64,000 bases of DNA from Metabacillus lacus (GTDB taxonomy: Bacteria; Bacillota; Bacilli; Bacillales; Bacillaceae). The notes below the pieces were generated by a model. That model was not told the origin of the DNA, made no database searches, and saw only the letters and a program-made list of their open reading frames with translations. The DNA lies in assembly GCF_009674805.1 (NCBI RefSeq), contig NZ_WKKI01000004.1, positions 106,656 to 170,655 of the forward strand. The letters are read 5' to 3'. Below are positions 19,774 to 27,797 of this stretch, one piece after another (positions within the stretch are counted from its first letter, which is position 1; each line of letters opens with the position of its first letter). Position numbers and translations under genes: made by a program.

Positions 19774-20771
19774 GGCTTTGGAACCTCCATTTGAAAGTGT
19801 TTATAAACCTGCTCTGTTACCATTCTACCCCTGGGAGTCCTTTGCAAAAACCCAATTTGAAGCAAATATGGTTCATATACGTCTTCAATGGTATGTGATT
19901 CTTCTCCAATGGTCGCAGCGATCGTATCAAGTCCCACAGGACCGCCCTTGAATTTCTCAATGATTCCGACCAGCAGTTTATGATCAATGTGATCAAGGCC
20001 GAGCCGGTCCACCTGCAGCCTCTCCAGCGCTTCAACCGCAAGCTCTTCTGAGATACTTTCCTTATTGAATACTTGTGCAAAATCACGGACCCTCCTGAGC
20101 AGCCTGTTTGCAATTCTGGGAGTCCCCCTTGACCTTCTCGCTATTTCTCTGCCTGCTCCTTCATCTATACCAACCTGAAGGATATCAGCGGTTCTATACA
20201 CAATCTGGCTCAGCTGCTCTTCATTATAATACTCCAGCCTGCTTAAAACACCAAAACGGTCACGAAGCGGCGAGCTGAGCAGACCCATCCTTGTTGTAGC
20301 TCCAACTAAAGTGAACGGCGGCAGATCCAGCCTGACAGACCTGGCCTGTGAGCCTTTTCCAATGATAATATCGAGGCAGAAATCCTCCATTGCAGGATAC
20401 AGAACTTCCTCAATCGACCTTTGCAAACGGTGAATTTCATCAATAAATAAAACATCTCCGGGCTCAAGAGCAGTCAGGACAGCAGCAAGGTCGCCCGGCC
20501 GTTCAATTGCAGGTCCGGACGTGGTTCGGATGTTCACGCCCATTTCATTTGCAACAATTGATGCAAGTGTTGTTTTTCCCAGTCCCGGCGGCCCATAGAG
20601 AAGAACATGATCAAGTGTTTCCCCGCGAAGCTTTGCAGCTTTAATAAAGATCTCAAGATTTTCCTTTACTTTATCCTGTCCAATATACTGCTGCAGGAAT
20701 TGAGGCCTTAAACTTAATTCCAAATAGCTTTCTTCAGGTTCTGACTGTCCTGATACGATACGGTCACTCAT
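19770..20771 (-). CDS. ruvB: Holliday junction branch migration ATPase RuvB
   Basis: Hexameric AAA+ motor that drives branch migration with RuvA. 333 residues. Walker [10 protein letters not shown] at about 62-70, Walker B FIDEIHRL, sensor 1 VGATTRMG, and the arginine-finger region SPLRDRFG are intact, followed by the C-terminal winged-helix DNA-binding domain ([14 protein letters not shown]). ATG 20771 follows AAGGTGATATC. It is 9 bases downstream of ruvA and coupled to DUF2905. Confidence 0.98.
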   Translation of the reverse strand: MSDRIVSGQSEPEESYLELSLRPQFLQQYIGQDKVKENLEIFIKAAKLRGETLDHVLLYGPPGLGKTTLASIVANEMGVNIRTTSGPAIERPGDLAAVLTALEPGDVLFIDEIHRLQRSIEEVLYPAMEDFCLDIIIGKGSQARSVRLDLPPFTLVGATTRMGLLSSPLRDRFGVLSRLEYYNEEQLSQIVYRTADILQVGIDEGAGREIARRSRGTPRIANRLLRRVRDFAQVFNKESISEELAVEALERLQVDRLGLDHIDHKLLVGIIEKFKGGPVGLDTIAATIGEESHTIEDVYEPYLLQIGFLQRTPRGRMVTEQVYKHFQMEVPKP

Positions 20772-20780
20772 GATATCACC

Positions 20781-21383
20781 TTACTTTAATAGCTTTTGTA
20801 ACGCGCGCTTCACATACTGATCTGTTGACAAATTCTCCTTCTCAAGTTCAGGAAGTATTTTTTTAATTTCTCTTTCGGCATACCCAAGAACCTTGAGCGC
20901 CTCCAGGGCCTCATTCAATGAAGCGGAAGCATGATCTTTTTTCTCAAACGACTCATGCGTAAACAGGTTCAAATCTCCATCAGGGACGATGTCTCCAAGC
21001 TTTCCTTTCAGATCAAGAATAATCTGTCTGGCTGTCTTTTTTCCGACACCGGGAAACTTCACAAGAAACTTCTCGTCTTCACTTTCAATGGCCTGCACCA
21101 CCTGATTGGGGCTTCCCGAAGCCAGGATGGCAAGTGCTCCCTTCGGCCCGATGCCGGTAACATTCAGAAGTTTGGTAAACAGCTGCTTTTCTTCGCGTGT
21201 CTGAAATCCGTACAGAGCAAAAATATCTTCTCTTACATGATGATATGTATATATGGTTTGCTCCTGGCCAACACGGTAGATAAATGGATTGGGAGCATGC
21301 ACTGCGTAACCGATGCCATTATTCTCTATTACTGTGTATTCAGGAGTAACAAAATTGATTGTTCCTTTAATGTATTCAAACAA
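20781..21383 (-). CDS. ruvA: Holliday junction branch migration protein RuvA
   Basis: Tetrameric junction-binding partner of RuvB. 200 residues: OB-fold (1-62, [16 protein letters not shown]), tandem helix-hairpin-helix motifs ([16 protein letters not shown] and [23 protein letters not shown]), and the C-terminal RuvB-binding domain ([17 protein letters not shown]). The start is TTG 21383 behind AGAGGTGAAGTAAC. It opens the ruvA-ruvB-DUF2905 operon. Confidence 0.98.
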   Translation of the reverse strand: MFEYIKGTINFVTPEYTVIENNGIGYAVHAPNPFIYRVGQEQTIYTYHHVREDIFALYGFQTREEKQLFTKLLNVTGIGPKGALAILASGSPNQVVQAIESEDEKFLVKFPGVGKKTARQIILDLKGKLGDIVPDGDLNLFTHESFEKKDHASASLNEALEALKVLGYAEREIKKILPELEKENLSTDQYVKRALQKLLK

Positions 21384-21471
21384 GTTACTTCACCTCTTTG
21401 CTGTACCTCATTGTATCATAAATCATCGCTGATACTGCAAAAAAGTTAACATATGTTCGACTAAAATCATC

Positions 21472-21497
21472 AAAAAACCGGCCTGGCCGGCCGGCAG
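21472..21497 (-). terminator. Terminator after bofC
   Basis: Minus strand GCCGGCCGGCCAGGCCGG followed by six T, directly downstream of bofC. Confidence 0.8.
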
Positions 21498-21500
21498 TCT

Positions 21501-22046
21501 TTATTTTTGTGCAGCTTCTGCAGAATATGCCCTGAAGGTTTCAATTACCTTTTTATATTGGTTCTTGGTTTTCACAGGAATACCTTTTTGAAGCTGTTTA
21601 TGCTTTCTGGTTTCAAGCTTTTTTACATCTATTTGAAAGAATGATTGAATGACTTTCTGCGTGTGATGAGGTTTTCCGTTAAAAATAGAAAGTATTCCAT
21701 TCTCCGTTATGCCAAAGTAGCCGTTAGATTTAAGCAGCGGCGAGATGTCATCAACTTTCTGCTGAAAAACAATCTGTTCTTCATCCTGATGCACCAGCTG
21801 CCAGTCAGCAAACTCAGCCCAAAAATCTTCCATCGCCCATATCTTTTCTTTCCTGATCTCTTCGCTTACTTCTCCATCAAGATAAATTCTCTCCAGGACA
21901 ACCGTCACATTGAGCGGGCCGGATACTTCATGTGCTTCTTGTTGTATTTGTGAATTCTCCATTGAAAGCCCGCTGTTCAAAATAGAAAAAGACAGAATCA
22001 TACCGAAAAACAAAGACAGCAGTATATGCTGATGAAATAGCTTCAC
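21501..22046 (-). CDS. bofC: BofC, forespore inhibitor of SpoIVB-dependent sigma-K checkpoint
   Basis: In B. subtilis BofC is exported from the forespore and restrains the SpoIVB protease, delaying pro-sigma-K processing. 181 residues from GTG 22046 with AAGGAGGG seven bases upstream. A signal sequence (1-28) is followed by the BofC N-terminal fold (LNVTVVLERIYLDGEVSEE, EDFWAEFADWQLV) and C-terminal domain (DISPLLKSNGYFGI, VIQSFFQID). The gene order ruvA-bofC is that of B. subtilis. The partner checkpoint proteins SpoIVFA and SpoIVFB are encoded at 38613-40257. Confidence 0.93.
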   Translation of the reverse strand: MKLFHQHILLSLFFGMILSFSILNSGLSMENSQIQQEAHEVSGPLNVTVVLERIYLDGEVSEEIRKEKIWAMEDFWAEFADWQLVHQDEEQIVFQQKVDDISPLLKSNGYFGITENGILSIFNGKPHHTQKVIQSFFQIDVKKLETRKHKQLQKGIPVKTKNQYKKVIETFRAYSAEAAQK

Positions 22047-22197
22047 TCAAAGGCCCTCCTTGTTATAAAACTTTTCTTAGAAAGTAGTTTGACCATTTAT
22101 AGAATTTTTAACCATTATTTCCAAGAAGAAAATATGTATCCTCCAGCCCTCTCATCTCCAGCTTTTCATCTTGCAGTAAATCATGCCATGTAAACAG

Positions 22198-22225
22198 AAA
22201 AAAGCCCTGCAAGGCGGGCTTTTTC
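22198..22225 (-). terminator. Terminator after the YhcN/YlaJ lipoprotein gene
   Basis: AAAAAGCCC-GCCTTGCA-GGGCTTTTTT read on the minus strand, 19 bases after the stop. Confidence 0.85.
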
Positions 22226-22243
22226 AAAACTAATGTGTTTTTA

Positions 22244-22915
22244 TTATCGAACGACATTCTCAACCGGACGTCTGATTGTATTTCCCATCTCTCTCAGCAG
22301 ATCTTGTACATCCGTATTGATATGATTTTCGGATTGGCCGTTTTGAATATCATTGTTGATATTTCTCATTCTTCCCAGCTGTCTCTCATCCGTTACAACC
22401 CTAACATCTTTCCCTCTTGTCATGGGAGCTACAGCACGGCGAACCTGCTCTCTCGTATTATCATCATCACGTCTGTTAACATCAATTCCAATCAGAACAG
22501 TGTCTCCGGATATTACAGTATCAACATTCCGTACGTTTCTAATTCTTGATACTCTTTCTGAAATATCTTCTTTCAGTTCTCTATCTCTGCCCTGATTATT
22601 ATTTCCTGTGCCATTTAAATGCCCGTGATAATTTTGATCTCCGCGTCCGTTTTGATTGTTTATAGCTGTCGGGTTGTTGCCCATCCTGTTTCCATTCGAA
22701 TTCCCTCTGTTGTTTTCTCGTGCAGCATTGTTTCCGTTGAGCATTTCTGTAAGCGGACCTTCGTTATCCATGCCATGGCCTTCATTATTAAAATAACCGA
22801 CATTTCTCATTCCGCCATTATCAGTATTTTGGCCTGCACCCTGGTTATTGTTGCACCCTGCAAGCCCTCCTGTAATGACCGCAGCTGCTGTTAATCCTAA
22901 TAATGTTTTCCTCAA
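22244..22915 (-). CDS. YhcN/YlaJ-family sporulation lipoprotein (CoxA-like)
   Basis: About 223 residues from TTG 22915 (MRKTLLGLTAAAVITG), with AGGGGG eight bases upstream; a GTG one codon earlier is possible. The lipoprotein signal ends at LAGC (cysteine about residue 21). A low-complexity Asn/Gly-rich linker (residues about 22-120, for example NNAARENNRGNSNGNRMGNN) leads to the YhcN/YlaJ domain: ISERVSRIRNVRNVDTVISG, VLIGIDVNRR, VRRAVAPM. B. subtilis has coxA, a spore cortex protein of this family, near safA; position supports that assignment. Probably forespore membrane anchored. Confidence 0.85.
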   Translation of the reverse strand: MRKTLLGLTAAAVITGGLAGCNNNQGAGQNTDNGGMRNVGYFNNEGHGMDNEGPLTEMLNGNNAARENNRGNSNGNRMGNNPTAINNQNGRGDQNYHGHLNGTGNNNQGRDRELKEDISERVSRIRNVRNVDTVISGDTVLIGIDVNRRDDDNTREQVRRAVAPMTRGKDVRVVTDERQLGRMRNINNDIQNGQSENHINTDVQDLLREMGNTIRRPVENVVR

Positions 22916-23136
22916 CACAAAAACCCCCTGCTCAGACGAGATTAAACAGCAATTATGCTGTTCTTCCATAGGATGCTCGTTTTGCAGAGGGAAATAGCTG
23001 TTAGTTATTTGCAGTTGCCCGCACTTTTTTACGCCGATTAACTCATCAAACAGATAAAGGACAAAACTCATTGGAAAAGCTGTAAAAATGCCCTACATAA
23101 GGCTGATGAAGCACAAAATTCATTAAAAAAGTGAAA

Positions 23137-23163
23137 AGTCCTTCATGGAGTTCATGAAGGACT
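23137..23163 (-). terminator. Terminator after nadE
   Basis: AGTCCTTCATG and CATGAAGGACT form a perfect 11-base stem with a 5-base loop; the minus-strand continuation is TTTTCACTTTTTT. Confidence 0.9.
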
Positions 23164-23185
23164 AAAGTTAGCGATTGTGACTGAT

Positions 23186-23926
23186 TTAGAATTTCGGCGG
23201 AGAAGCGGCAATATTTCTTTTATGTTCTGTGCGATTATGCATTCTTTCGATGATTTCCTGATCCTTTTTGGGAATTTCCTCACCCTTAAGGTATTTGTCA
23301 ATCATGTCATAAGTAGTGCCCATTTCGATTTCGTCTGTTTGATTCTCCCACAGCCCTGCACTTGGCGCCTTGCTGACGATACTGTCCGGAACTCCAAGGA
23401 TTTTGGCCATTTCACGAACCTCACCTTTAGTAAAATGAACAAGCGGAACGATATCAACTCCGCCATCACCGTATTTTGTAAAATACCCTGTATGCCATTC
23501 CGCAGCATTATCTGTTCCTACAACCATATATCCATAATTATTAGCCACTGCATATAAAGTCGTCATGCGCAGCCTTGCACGTGTATTGGCATCACCAAGA
23601 CGGGCAGTTTCTTCATTCCATTCTTTTTTGCGTGCCAGCTCAGACTCCATTGCTGAGAACAGAATCTGATGCGTTTCTGTTAGATCAATTGTATGGTAAT
23701 CAATATTACAGCTTTCCACAACTCTCAGTGCATCCTCACGATCTTTAGGATTGCTTTTACACGGCATAATGACACCTAAAGAACTTTCAGGAAAAGCTCT
23801 TTTAATCAGATGGGCAATTACTGCTGAATCAATACCTCCGCTTACACCCACAATTGCTCCTTTCAAACCTGCCCCATTTACCTGTTCTCTTATCCACTCA
23901 ACAAGCTTTGTTATATTATCTTCCAT
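23186..23926 (-). CDS. nadE: NH3-dependent NAD synthetase
   Basis: Final step of NAD synthesis, amidating deamido-NAD with ammonia and ATP. 246 residues from ATG 23926, preceded by AAAGGAGTACATATC; the frame extends to 23995 without a site. The PP-loop VGVSGGIDSAV (about 26-36), TDNAAEWHTGYFTKYGDGG and VPLVHFTKGEVR are diagnostic. There is no glutaminase domain. At 246 residues it is shorter than the 272-residue B. subtilis NadE and looks like the short subfamily. It stands alone between promoter and terminator, 2 kb from nadA. Confidence 0.95.
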   Translation of the reverse strand: MEDNITKLVEWIREQVNGAGLKGAIVGVSGGIDSAVIAHLIKRAFPESSLGVIMPCKSNPKDREDALRVVESCNIDYHTIDLTETHQILFSAMESELARKKEWNEETARLGDANTRARLRMTTLYAVANNYGYMVVGTDNAAEWHTGYFTKYGDGGVDIVPLVHFTKGEVREMAKILGVPDSIVSKAPSAGLWENQTDEIEMGTTYDMIDKYLKGEEIPKKDQEIIERMHNRTEHKRNIAASPPKF

Positions 23927-23959
23927 GATATGTACTCCTTTATCACATAGATTTTTTTT

Positions 23960-23988
23960 ATCATAGCACAAGCACTTTATATACTCAA
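23960..23988 (-). promoter_or_regulatory. Sigma-A promoter of nadE
   Basis: Minus strand TTGAGT (23983-23988), 17-base spacer, TATGAT (23960-23965), giving a leader of about 28 bases before AAAGGAG and the nadE ATG. Confidence 0.8.
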
Positions 23989-24101
23989 TTTTCATTACCC
24001 CTTCCTATTTAATATTAACCATCCATTAGCTATTTCAGTTAATCTTTATCGCCTTGTCCATTATTTATTTTTGGTTTTTGAGGTTATGGCTATTACAACA
24101 T

Positions 24102-24131
24102 AAAAAAAGAGACGACACATACTATCGTCTC
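24102..24131 (-). terminator. Terminator after safA
   Basis: Minus strand GAGACGA-TAGTATGTG-TCGTCTC followed by seven T, about 10 bases after the safA stop. Confidence 0.9.
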
Positions 24132-24140
24132 ACTAGTTCA

Positions 24141-25619
24141 TTAATCATCTTCACCATCTTCATATTCTGGTCTGCCGAATAATTGTGTTCCCGGCGCCTG
24201 GCCAAAACCTCCGATGCCCGGCTGTCCTGCAAAGCCCGGTGCTCCATAACCGCCAAAGCCCGCTCCCGGTACTCCGCCTCCAAAGCCGCCCGGCGCTCCA
24301 TAGCCTCCGAATCCCGGCTGGCCTGCAAAGCCCTGTGCTCCGTATCCGCCAAAACCTGGCTGACCTCCAATACCCGGTGCCCCAAACCCTCCAAAACCTG
24401 GCTGGCCTCCAACACCCGGTGCTCCGTATCCGCCAAAGCCTGCTCCCGGCACTCCGCCTCCGAAGCCGCCCGGCGCTCCGTAGCCTCCGAATCCTGGCTG
24501 GCCGTCGCCGCAGCCGCAGTCATCATCAAAAGCACCAGCTACCGCTCCAGGATGCATATTATCATATGCTCCCGCTACTGCTCCATGATGCATGTTATCA
24601 TATGCTCCCGCTACTCCTCCAGGATGCATATTATCATATGCTCCCGCTACTGCTCCAGGAAAAGGCTGATAAGCACCCATTACCCCTCCATGATGAAGAC
24701 CGGAACCAGGCAGCACAGGCGATACAGGCACCCAGCACCCAGGATGATACGGATGAAATCCATAGCCATGATGCTGAGGATAATAAGCCGGACCTGGGCC
24801 GAATTGAGCTCCAGCTACCCCCGGATGTCCATAAGGAGGGCACAGCCCGGATCCCGGCAGCACAGGCGATACAGGTACCCATTGCTCAGGAGCTGCAAAA
24901 GCAGGAGCACCTTTTTCCGCACCAGCTACCTGAGGCGGGATATTTTCATCTGCCAGCGGTGCGACATTTGGTGTAATAATTGTTGGTGATATGTTTGGCA
25001 TTATGTTTGCCCCTACATTAGCTGGTGAAACATTTGGCGAGATATCCGGCGAGACATTAGGAAACACATTGGGAGAAATATTAGGATTTGGATTTGAACC
25101 ATAATTCGCCATATCTTTTTTTGCCTCCTCTGTCTTAGTTGCGTCTTTCTTAAGCTGTAAAGGAGCCGTTTTCTCAGGCTCTTTTGAAGGAAAAACATTT
25201 GCCGGTTTAGGCGGCAGCTTTGGCTGAGACGGCAGCATCGCCATGTTGACTGTGTAATAATTGTTAATGTCTATTTCCGGATATAGCGGCTGCTTCAAAG
25301 CCGGTGCCGGCGGAACGTATGGAACTGCCTGCTGCGGTGTTTCCTTTGGTTTGACATCTGGTACCTCGGCCGGAATGATCGGCTTTTCTTTGGCAAACGG
25401 ATGATCGCTTATCGGCATTTCCTTTGGACTGGAAATCCCTGCAATGCCTTCCTTCTTCACTTGAACTCCTGCAGCTGGGACTTTGATTTTCATTCCCGGC
25501 ATAATTAAATCAGGATTGCTCAACTGAGAATTCATTTTTTTCAAGTCTTCAAAATCAACTCCGTACTTTTTGGAAATTTTCCAGAGTGTATCTCCTTTTT
25601 GAACAATATGAATCTTCAA
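24141..25619 (-). CDS. safA: SafA, LysM spore coat-cortex morphogenetic protein
   Basis: Inner spore coat organiser. 492 residues from TTG 25619 behind AGGAGGGAAAGCC; B. subtilis SafA is 387. One LysM domain (2-47, IHIVQKGDTLWKISKKYG) targets it to cortex peptidoglycan. Then a proline-rich region, an NxSPN-type stretch (178-215), two WVPVSPVLPGSG copies, four VAGAYDNMHPG-like repeats, and a Gly/Phe/Tyr-rich tail built of GQPGFGGYGAPG-like units, longer and more repetitive than usual. Tyrosine-rich repeats fit transglutaminase or peroxidase cross-linking in the coat. A strong internal ribosome site precedes Met170, matching the short SafA form of B. subtilis. Confidence 0.93.
   Translation of the reverse strand: MKIHIVQKGDTLWKISKKYGVDFEDLKKMNSQLSNPDLIMPGMKIKVPAAGVQVKKEGIAGISSPKEMPISDHPFAKEKPIIPAEVPDVKPKETPQQAVPYVPPAPALKQPLYPEIDINNYYTVNMAMLPSQPKLPPKPANVFPSKEPEKTAPLQLKKDATKTEEAKKDMANYGSNPNPNISPNVFPNVSPDISPNVSPANVGANIMPNISPTIITPNVAPLADENIPPQVAGAEKGAPAFAAPEQWVPVSPVLPGSGLCPPYGHPGVAGAQFGPGPAYYPQHHGYGFHPYHPGCWVPVSPVLPGSGLHHGGVMGAYQPFPGAVAGAYDNMHPGGVAGAYDNMHHGAVAGAYDNMHPGAVAGAFDDDCGCGDGQPGFGGYGAPGGFGGGVPGAGFGGYGAPGVGGQPGFGGFGAPGIGGQPGFGGYGAQGFAGQPGFGGYGAPGGFGGGVPGAGFGGYGAPGFAGQPGIGGFGQAPGTQLFGRPEYEDGEDD
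25110..25128 (-). promoter_or_regulatory. Internal ribosome binding site and ATG in safA (short-form start)
   Basis: Inside safA the minus strand reads GAGGAGGC, then ten bases (A-rich), then ATG at 25112-25110 (Met170, MANYGSNPNP). B. subtilis makes the C-terminal form SafA-C30 from an internal Met near residue 164. The position and the unusually good Shine-Dalgarno sequence suggest the same here. Confidence 0.6.
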
Positions 25620-25687
25620 GGCTTTCCCTCCTAAACACAGAACTTTATGCCATTTCTTTTTAGGCAGATGCCATTATTCCTCACCAC

Positions 25688-25716
25688 AATTTATGCAGGC
25701 TGTTGTACATTTATGA
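25688..25716 (-). promoter_or_regulatory. Candidate sigma-E promoter of safA
   Basis: Minus strand TCATAAA (25710-25716), 14-base spacer, CATAAATT (25688-25695). It resembles sigma-E boxes, and safA is sigma-E dependent in B. subtilis. Confidence 0.5.
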
Positions 25717-25766
25717 TGAAAAGGGCTTACTTTAAAAAGCTTTTGAGAGAAAATCCATAGCATCAC

Positions 25767-25846
25767 AAAAACAGCGGTTGGAATACGATCCCTAAAAGCC
25801 GATTTCATACCAGCCTTTAGGATTCATATTCAACAACCGCTGTTTT
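25767..25846 (-). terminator. Long-stem terminator of the nadBCA operon
   Basis: An imperfect inverted repeat of about 33 bases per arm: AAAACAGCGGTTG at the ends (25768-25780 and 25834-25846), with GGATTC/GATCC and AAGCC/GGCTT inside. It overlaps the nadA stop codon; T-rich sequence follows on the minus strand. Confidence 0.85.
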
Positions 25847-26954
25847 AGACATGTTGCAACATTCTGTTCAGGGCAAGCACTGCATTTTCTGCAACCTCTT
25901 TGTCCACAGAAATTCGATTGATTTCTTCACCTTTTTCAATACTTTCAAGAGACCAAAGCAGATGTGGAAGATCAATTCTGTTCATGGTAAGGCATGGGCA
26001 CATAAAAGGGTTAAGCGAGATAATCTCCTTATCAGGATGCTGCTGAATAATCCGGTTTACAAGATTCATTTCTGTCCCGACAGCCCATTTGGAACCCGGC
26101 TCTGCTTCTTCAATTTTATCAATTATATATTTCGTAGAACCTGCATAATCTGATAACTCTACTACTTCTCTTGTACACTCGGGGTGAACGAGAATTTTCA
26201 TATCCGGCTTTGTGCTGCGCAGGTGCTCAATATTGCTAACCGTGAATTTCTCATGAACGGAACAATGTCCCTTCCAAAGTATCACTAGAATTTCTTCCAG
26301 ATCTCCTTCATAGAGAAGTTCGTTGCTGTGCGGATCCCAGACCGCCATTTTTTCAAGCGGTATTCCAAGATTGTACGCTGTATTTCGGCCAAGATGCTGA
26401 TCGGGCAAAAACAGAATTCTTTCCTTCTGGGTAAAAGCCCACTTCAGCATCTTTTCTGCATTAGAAGAAGTGACAGTAGCTCCTCCATGTTTGCCGACAA
26501 AGGATTTGATGCTGGCAGTAGAATTCACATATGTCAGCGGAAGAATACTATCGCCAAACAGACTGGAGAGCTTTGTCCACGCGCGCTCCGTTTGATCGAT
26601 GTCTGCCATATCAGCCATAGAACAGCCCGCCCTCATGTCAGGCAGGTAAACCTTTTGATTCTCTGTTGTCAGCATATCAGCTGTTTCAGCCATAAAGTGT
26701 ACACCGCAAAACACGATATATTGGGCTTTTTTATTATGAGCAGCAGCCTGAGCCAGCTGCAGCGAGTCTCCGGTTATATCCGAAAATTGAATAACTTCAT
26801 CTTTCTGGTAATGATGTCCGGGAATATACAGCGTATCTCCCAGCTTCTCTTTGATTTCCCACACTCTTTGAACCATTTCTTCATAAGACCTATTTTTATA
26901 GCTTTCCGGCATCATTTCCCTCTTTTGATGCTCAATCATGTCCAGCAATTCCAT
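25845..26954 (-). CDS. nadA: Quinolinate synthase A
   Basis: [4Fe-4S] enzyme condensing iminoaspartate with dihydroxyacetone phosphate to quinolinate. 369 residues, the length of the Bacillus class. Candidate cluster cysteines lie in [25 protein letters not shown] and [21 protein letters not shown] and [11 protein letters not shown] are family stretches. ATG 26954 follows GGAGGAGCAGCG. It is the third gene of nadB-nadC-nadA, 12 bases after nadC. Its cluster is probably loaded by the divergent NifS. Confidence 0.97.
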   Translation of the reverse strand: MELLDMIEHQKREMMPESYKNRSYEEMVQRVWEIKEKLGDTLYIPGHHYQKDEVIQFSDITGDSLQLAQAAAHNKKAQYIVFCGVHFMAETADMLTTENQKVYLPDMRAGCSMADMADIDQTERAWTKLSSLFGDSILPLTYVNSTASIKSFVGKHGGATVTSSNAEKMLKWAFTQKERILFLPDQHLGRNTAYNLGIPLEKMAVWDPHSNELLYEGDLEEILVILWKGHCSVHEKFTVSNIEHLRSTKPDMKILVHPECTREVVELSDYAGSTKYIIDKIEEAEPGSKWAVGTEMNLVNRIIQQHPDKEIISLNPFMCPCLTMNRIDLPHLLWSLESIEKGEEINRISVDKEVAENAVLALNRMLQHV

Positions 26955-26966
26955 CGCTGCTCCTCC

Positions 26967-27797
26967 TTACTCTACAATTAAGCTGATATCCAGCGCTTGA
27001 ACTGAATGGGTTAAAAATCCCAATGAGATATAGTCCACTCCTGTGTTTGAGTAGCTCTCAAGGTTATCCAGCTTGATTCCTCCGGACGCTTCCGTAATGA
27101 TCCAGCTCGGAGTCATTTCTGCAAACTGCTTTGCCTCTTCAGGAGTCCGGTTATCGAACATGATGATATCCGCTTTTGCTTCAATTGCCTCCTGAAGCTG
27201 TGACAACGTTTCAACTTCAACTTCAATTTTCACCATGTGCCCGGCACGGGAACGCGCTCTTTCCACTGCCTTCTCTATAGATCCGCAGTATGCAATATGA
27301 TTGTCCTTTATCATGATACCGTCATACAGCCCCATCCTGTGGTTGCAGCCCCCGCCGCAGGCAACTGCATATTTTTCAAACATCCGGAGTCCAGGCGATG
27401 TTTTTCTCGTGTCGCAAATTTTAGTATGTGAAGATTGAAGAAGCTTGACTGCCTTAGAAGTGACAGTTGCAATTCCGCTCATTCTCTGCAGCAAATTCAA
27501 TATCACTCTCTCGCCCGTCAGAATTGTCTGCGTCGGCCCCTCAACCTCTGCAATTTTGTCTCCTGCTGTGATTTCTTCACCATCTTTCTTAAACACCGTA
27601 ACGTTGATTGCTGAATTCAGCAGATTATAGCCGCTTCGGATTACATCTGCCCCGGCAAACACTCCATCTTCCTTTGCAAGAAATACTGCCTTTCCGGTAT
27701 GACTGCTGTCAAAGATGTAATTGCTGGTCAAATCTCCCTCTCCAATATCCTCTAGAAAAAATTCTTCCAGCTTTCTTTTTAATTTCAGTGAATTCAT
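26967..27797 (-). CDS. nadC: Nicotinate-nucleotide pyrophosphorylase (quinolinate phosphoribosyltransferase)
   Basis: Converts quinolinate and PRPP to nicotinate mononucleotide. 276 residues from ATG 27797; the frame runs further up, but the start MNSLKLKRKLEEFFLEDIGEGD fits the family and shares a base with the nadB stop (TAATG). Family motifs: GEGDLTS, LLQRMSGIAT, DTRKTSPGLR, CGGGCNHRMGLYDGIMIKDNH, VEVE, and EASGGI. Translation is probably coupled to nadB. Confidence 0.97.
   Translation of the reverse strand: MNSLKLKRKLEEFFLEDIGEGDLTSNYIFDSSHTGKAVFLAKEDGVFAGADVIRSGYNLLNSAINVTVFKKDGEEITAGDKIAEVEGPTQTILTGERVILNLLQRMSGIATVTSKAVKLLQSSHTKICDTRKTSPGLRMFEKYAVACGGGCNHRMGLYDGIMIKDNHIAYCGSIEKAVERARSRAGHMVKIEVEVETLSQLQEAIEAKADIIMFDNRTPEEAKQFAEMTPSWIITEASGGIKLDNLESYSNTGVDYISLGFLTHSVQALDISLIVE

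Noticed and set aside
24183..24989. Long plus-strand open frames of more than 260 codons antisense to safA
   Set aside because: They arise from the repetitive Gly/Pro codons of safA, give low-complexity translations and have no ribosome site.
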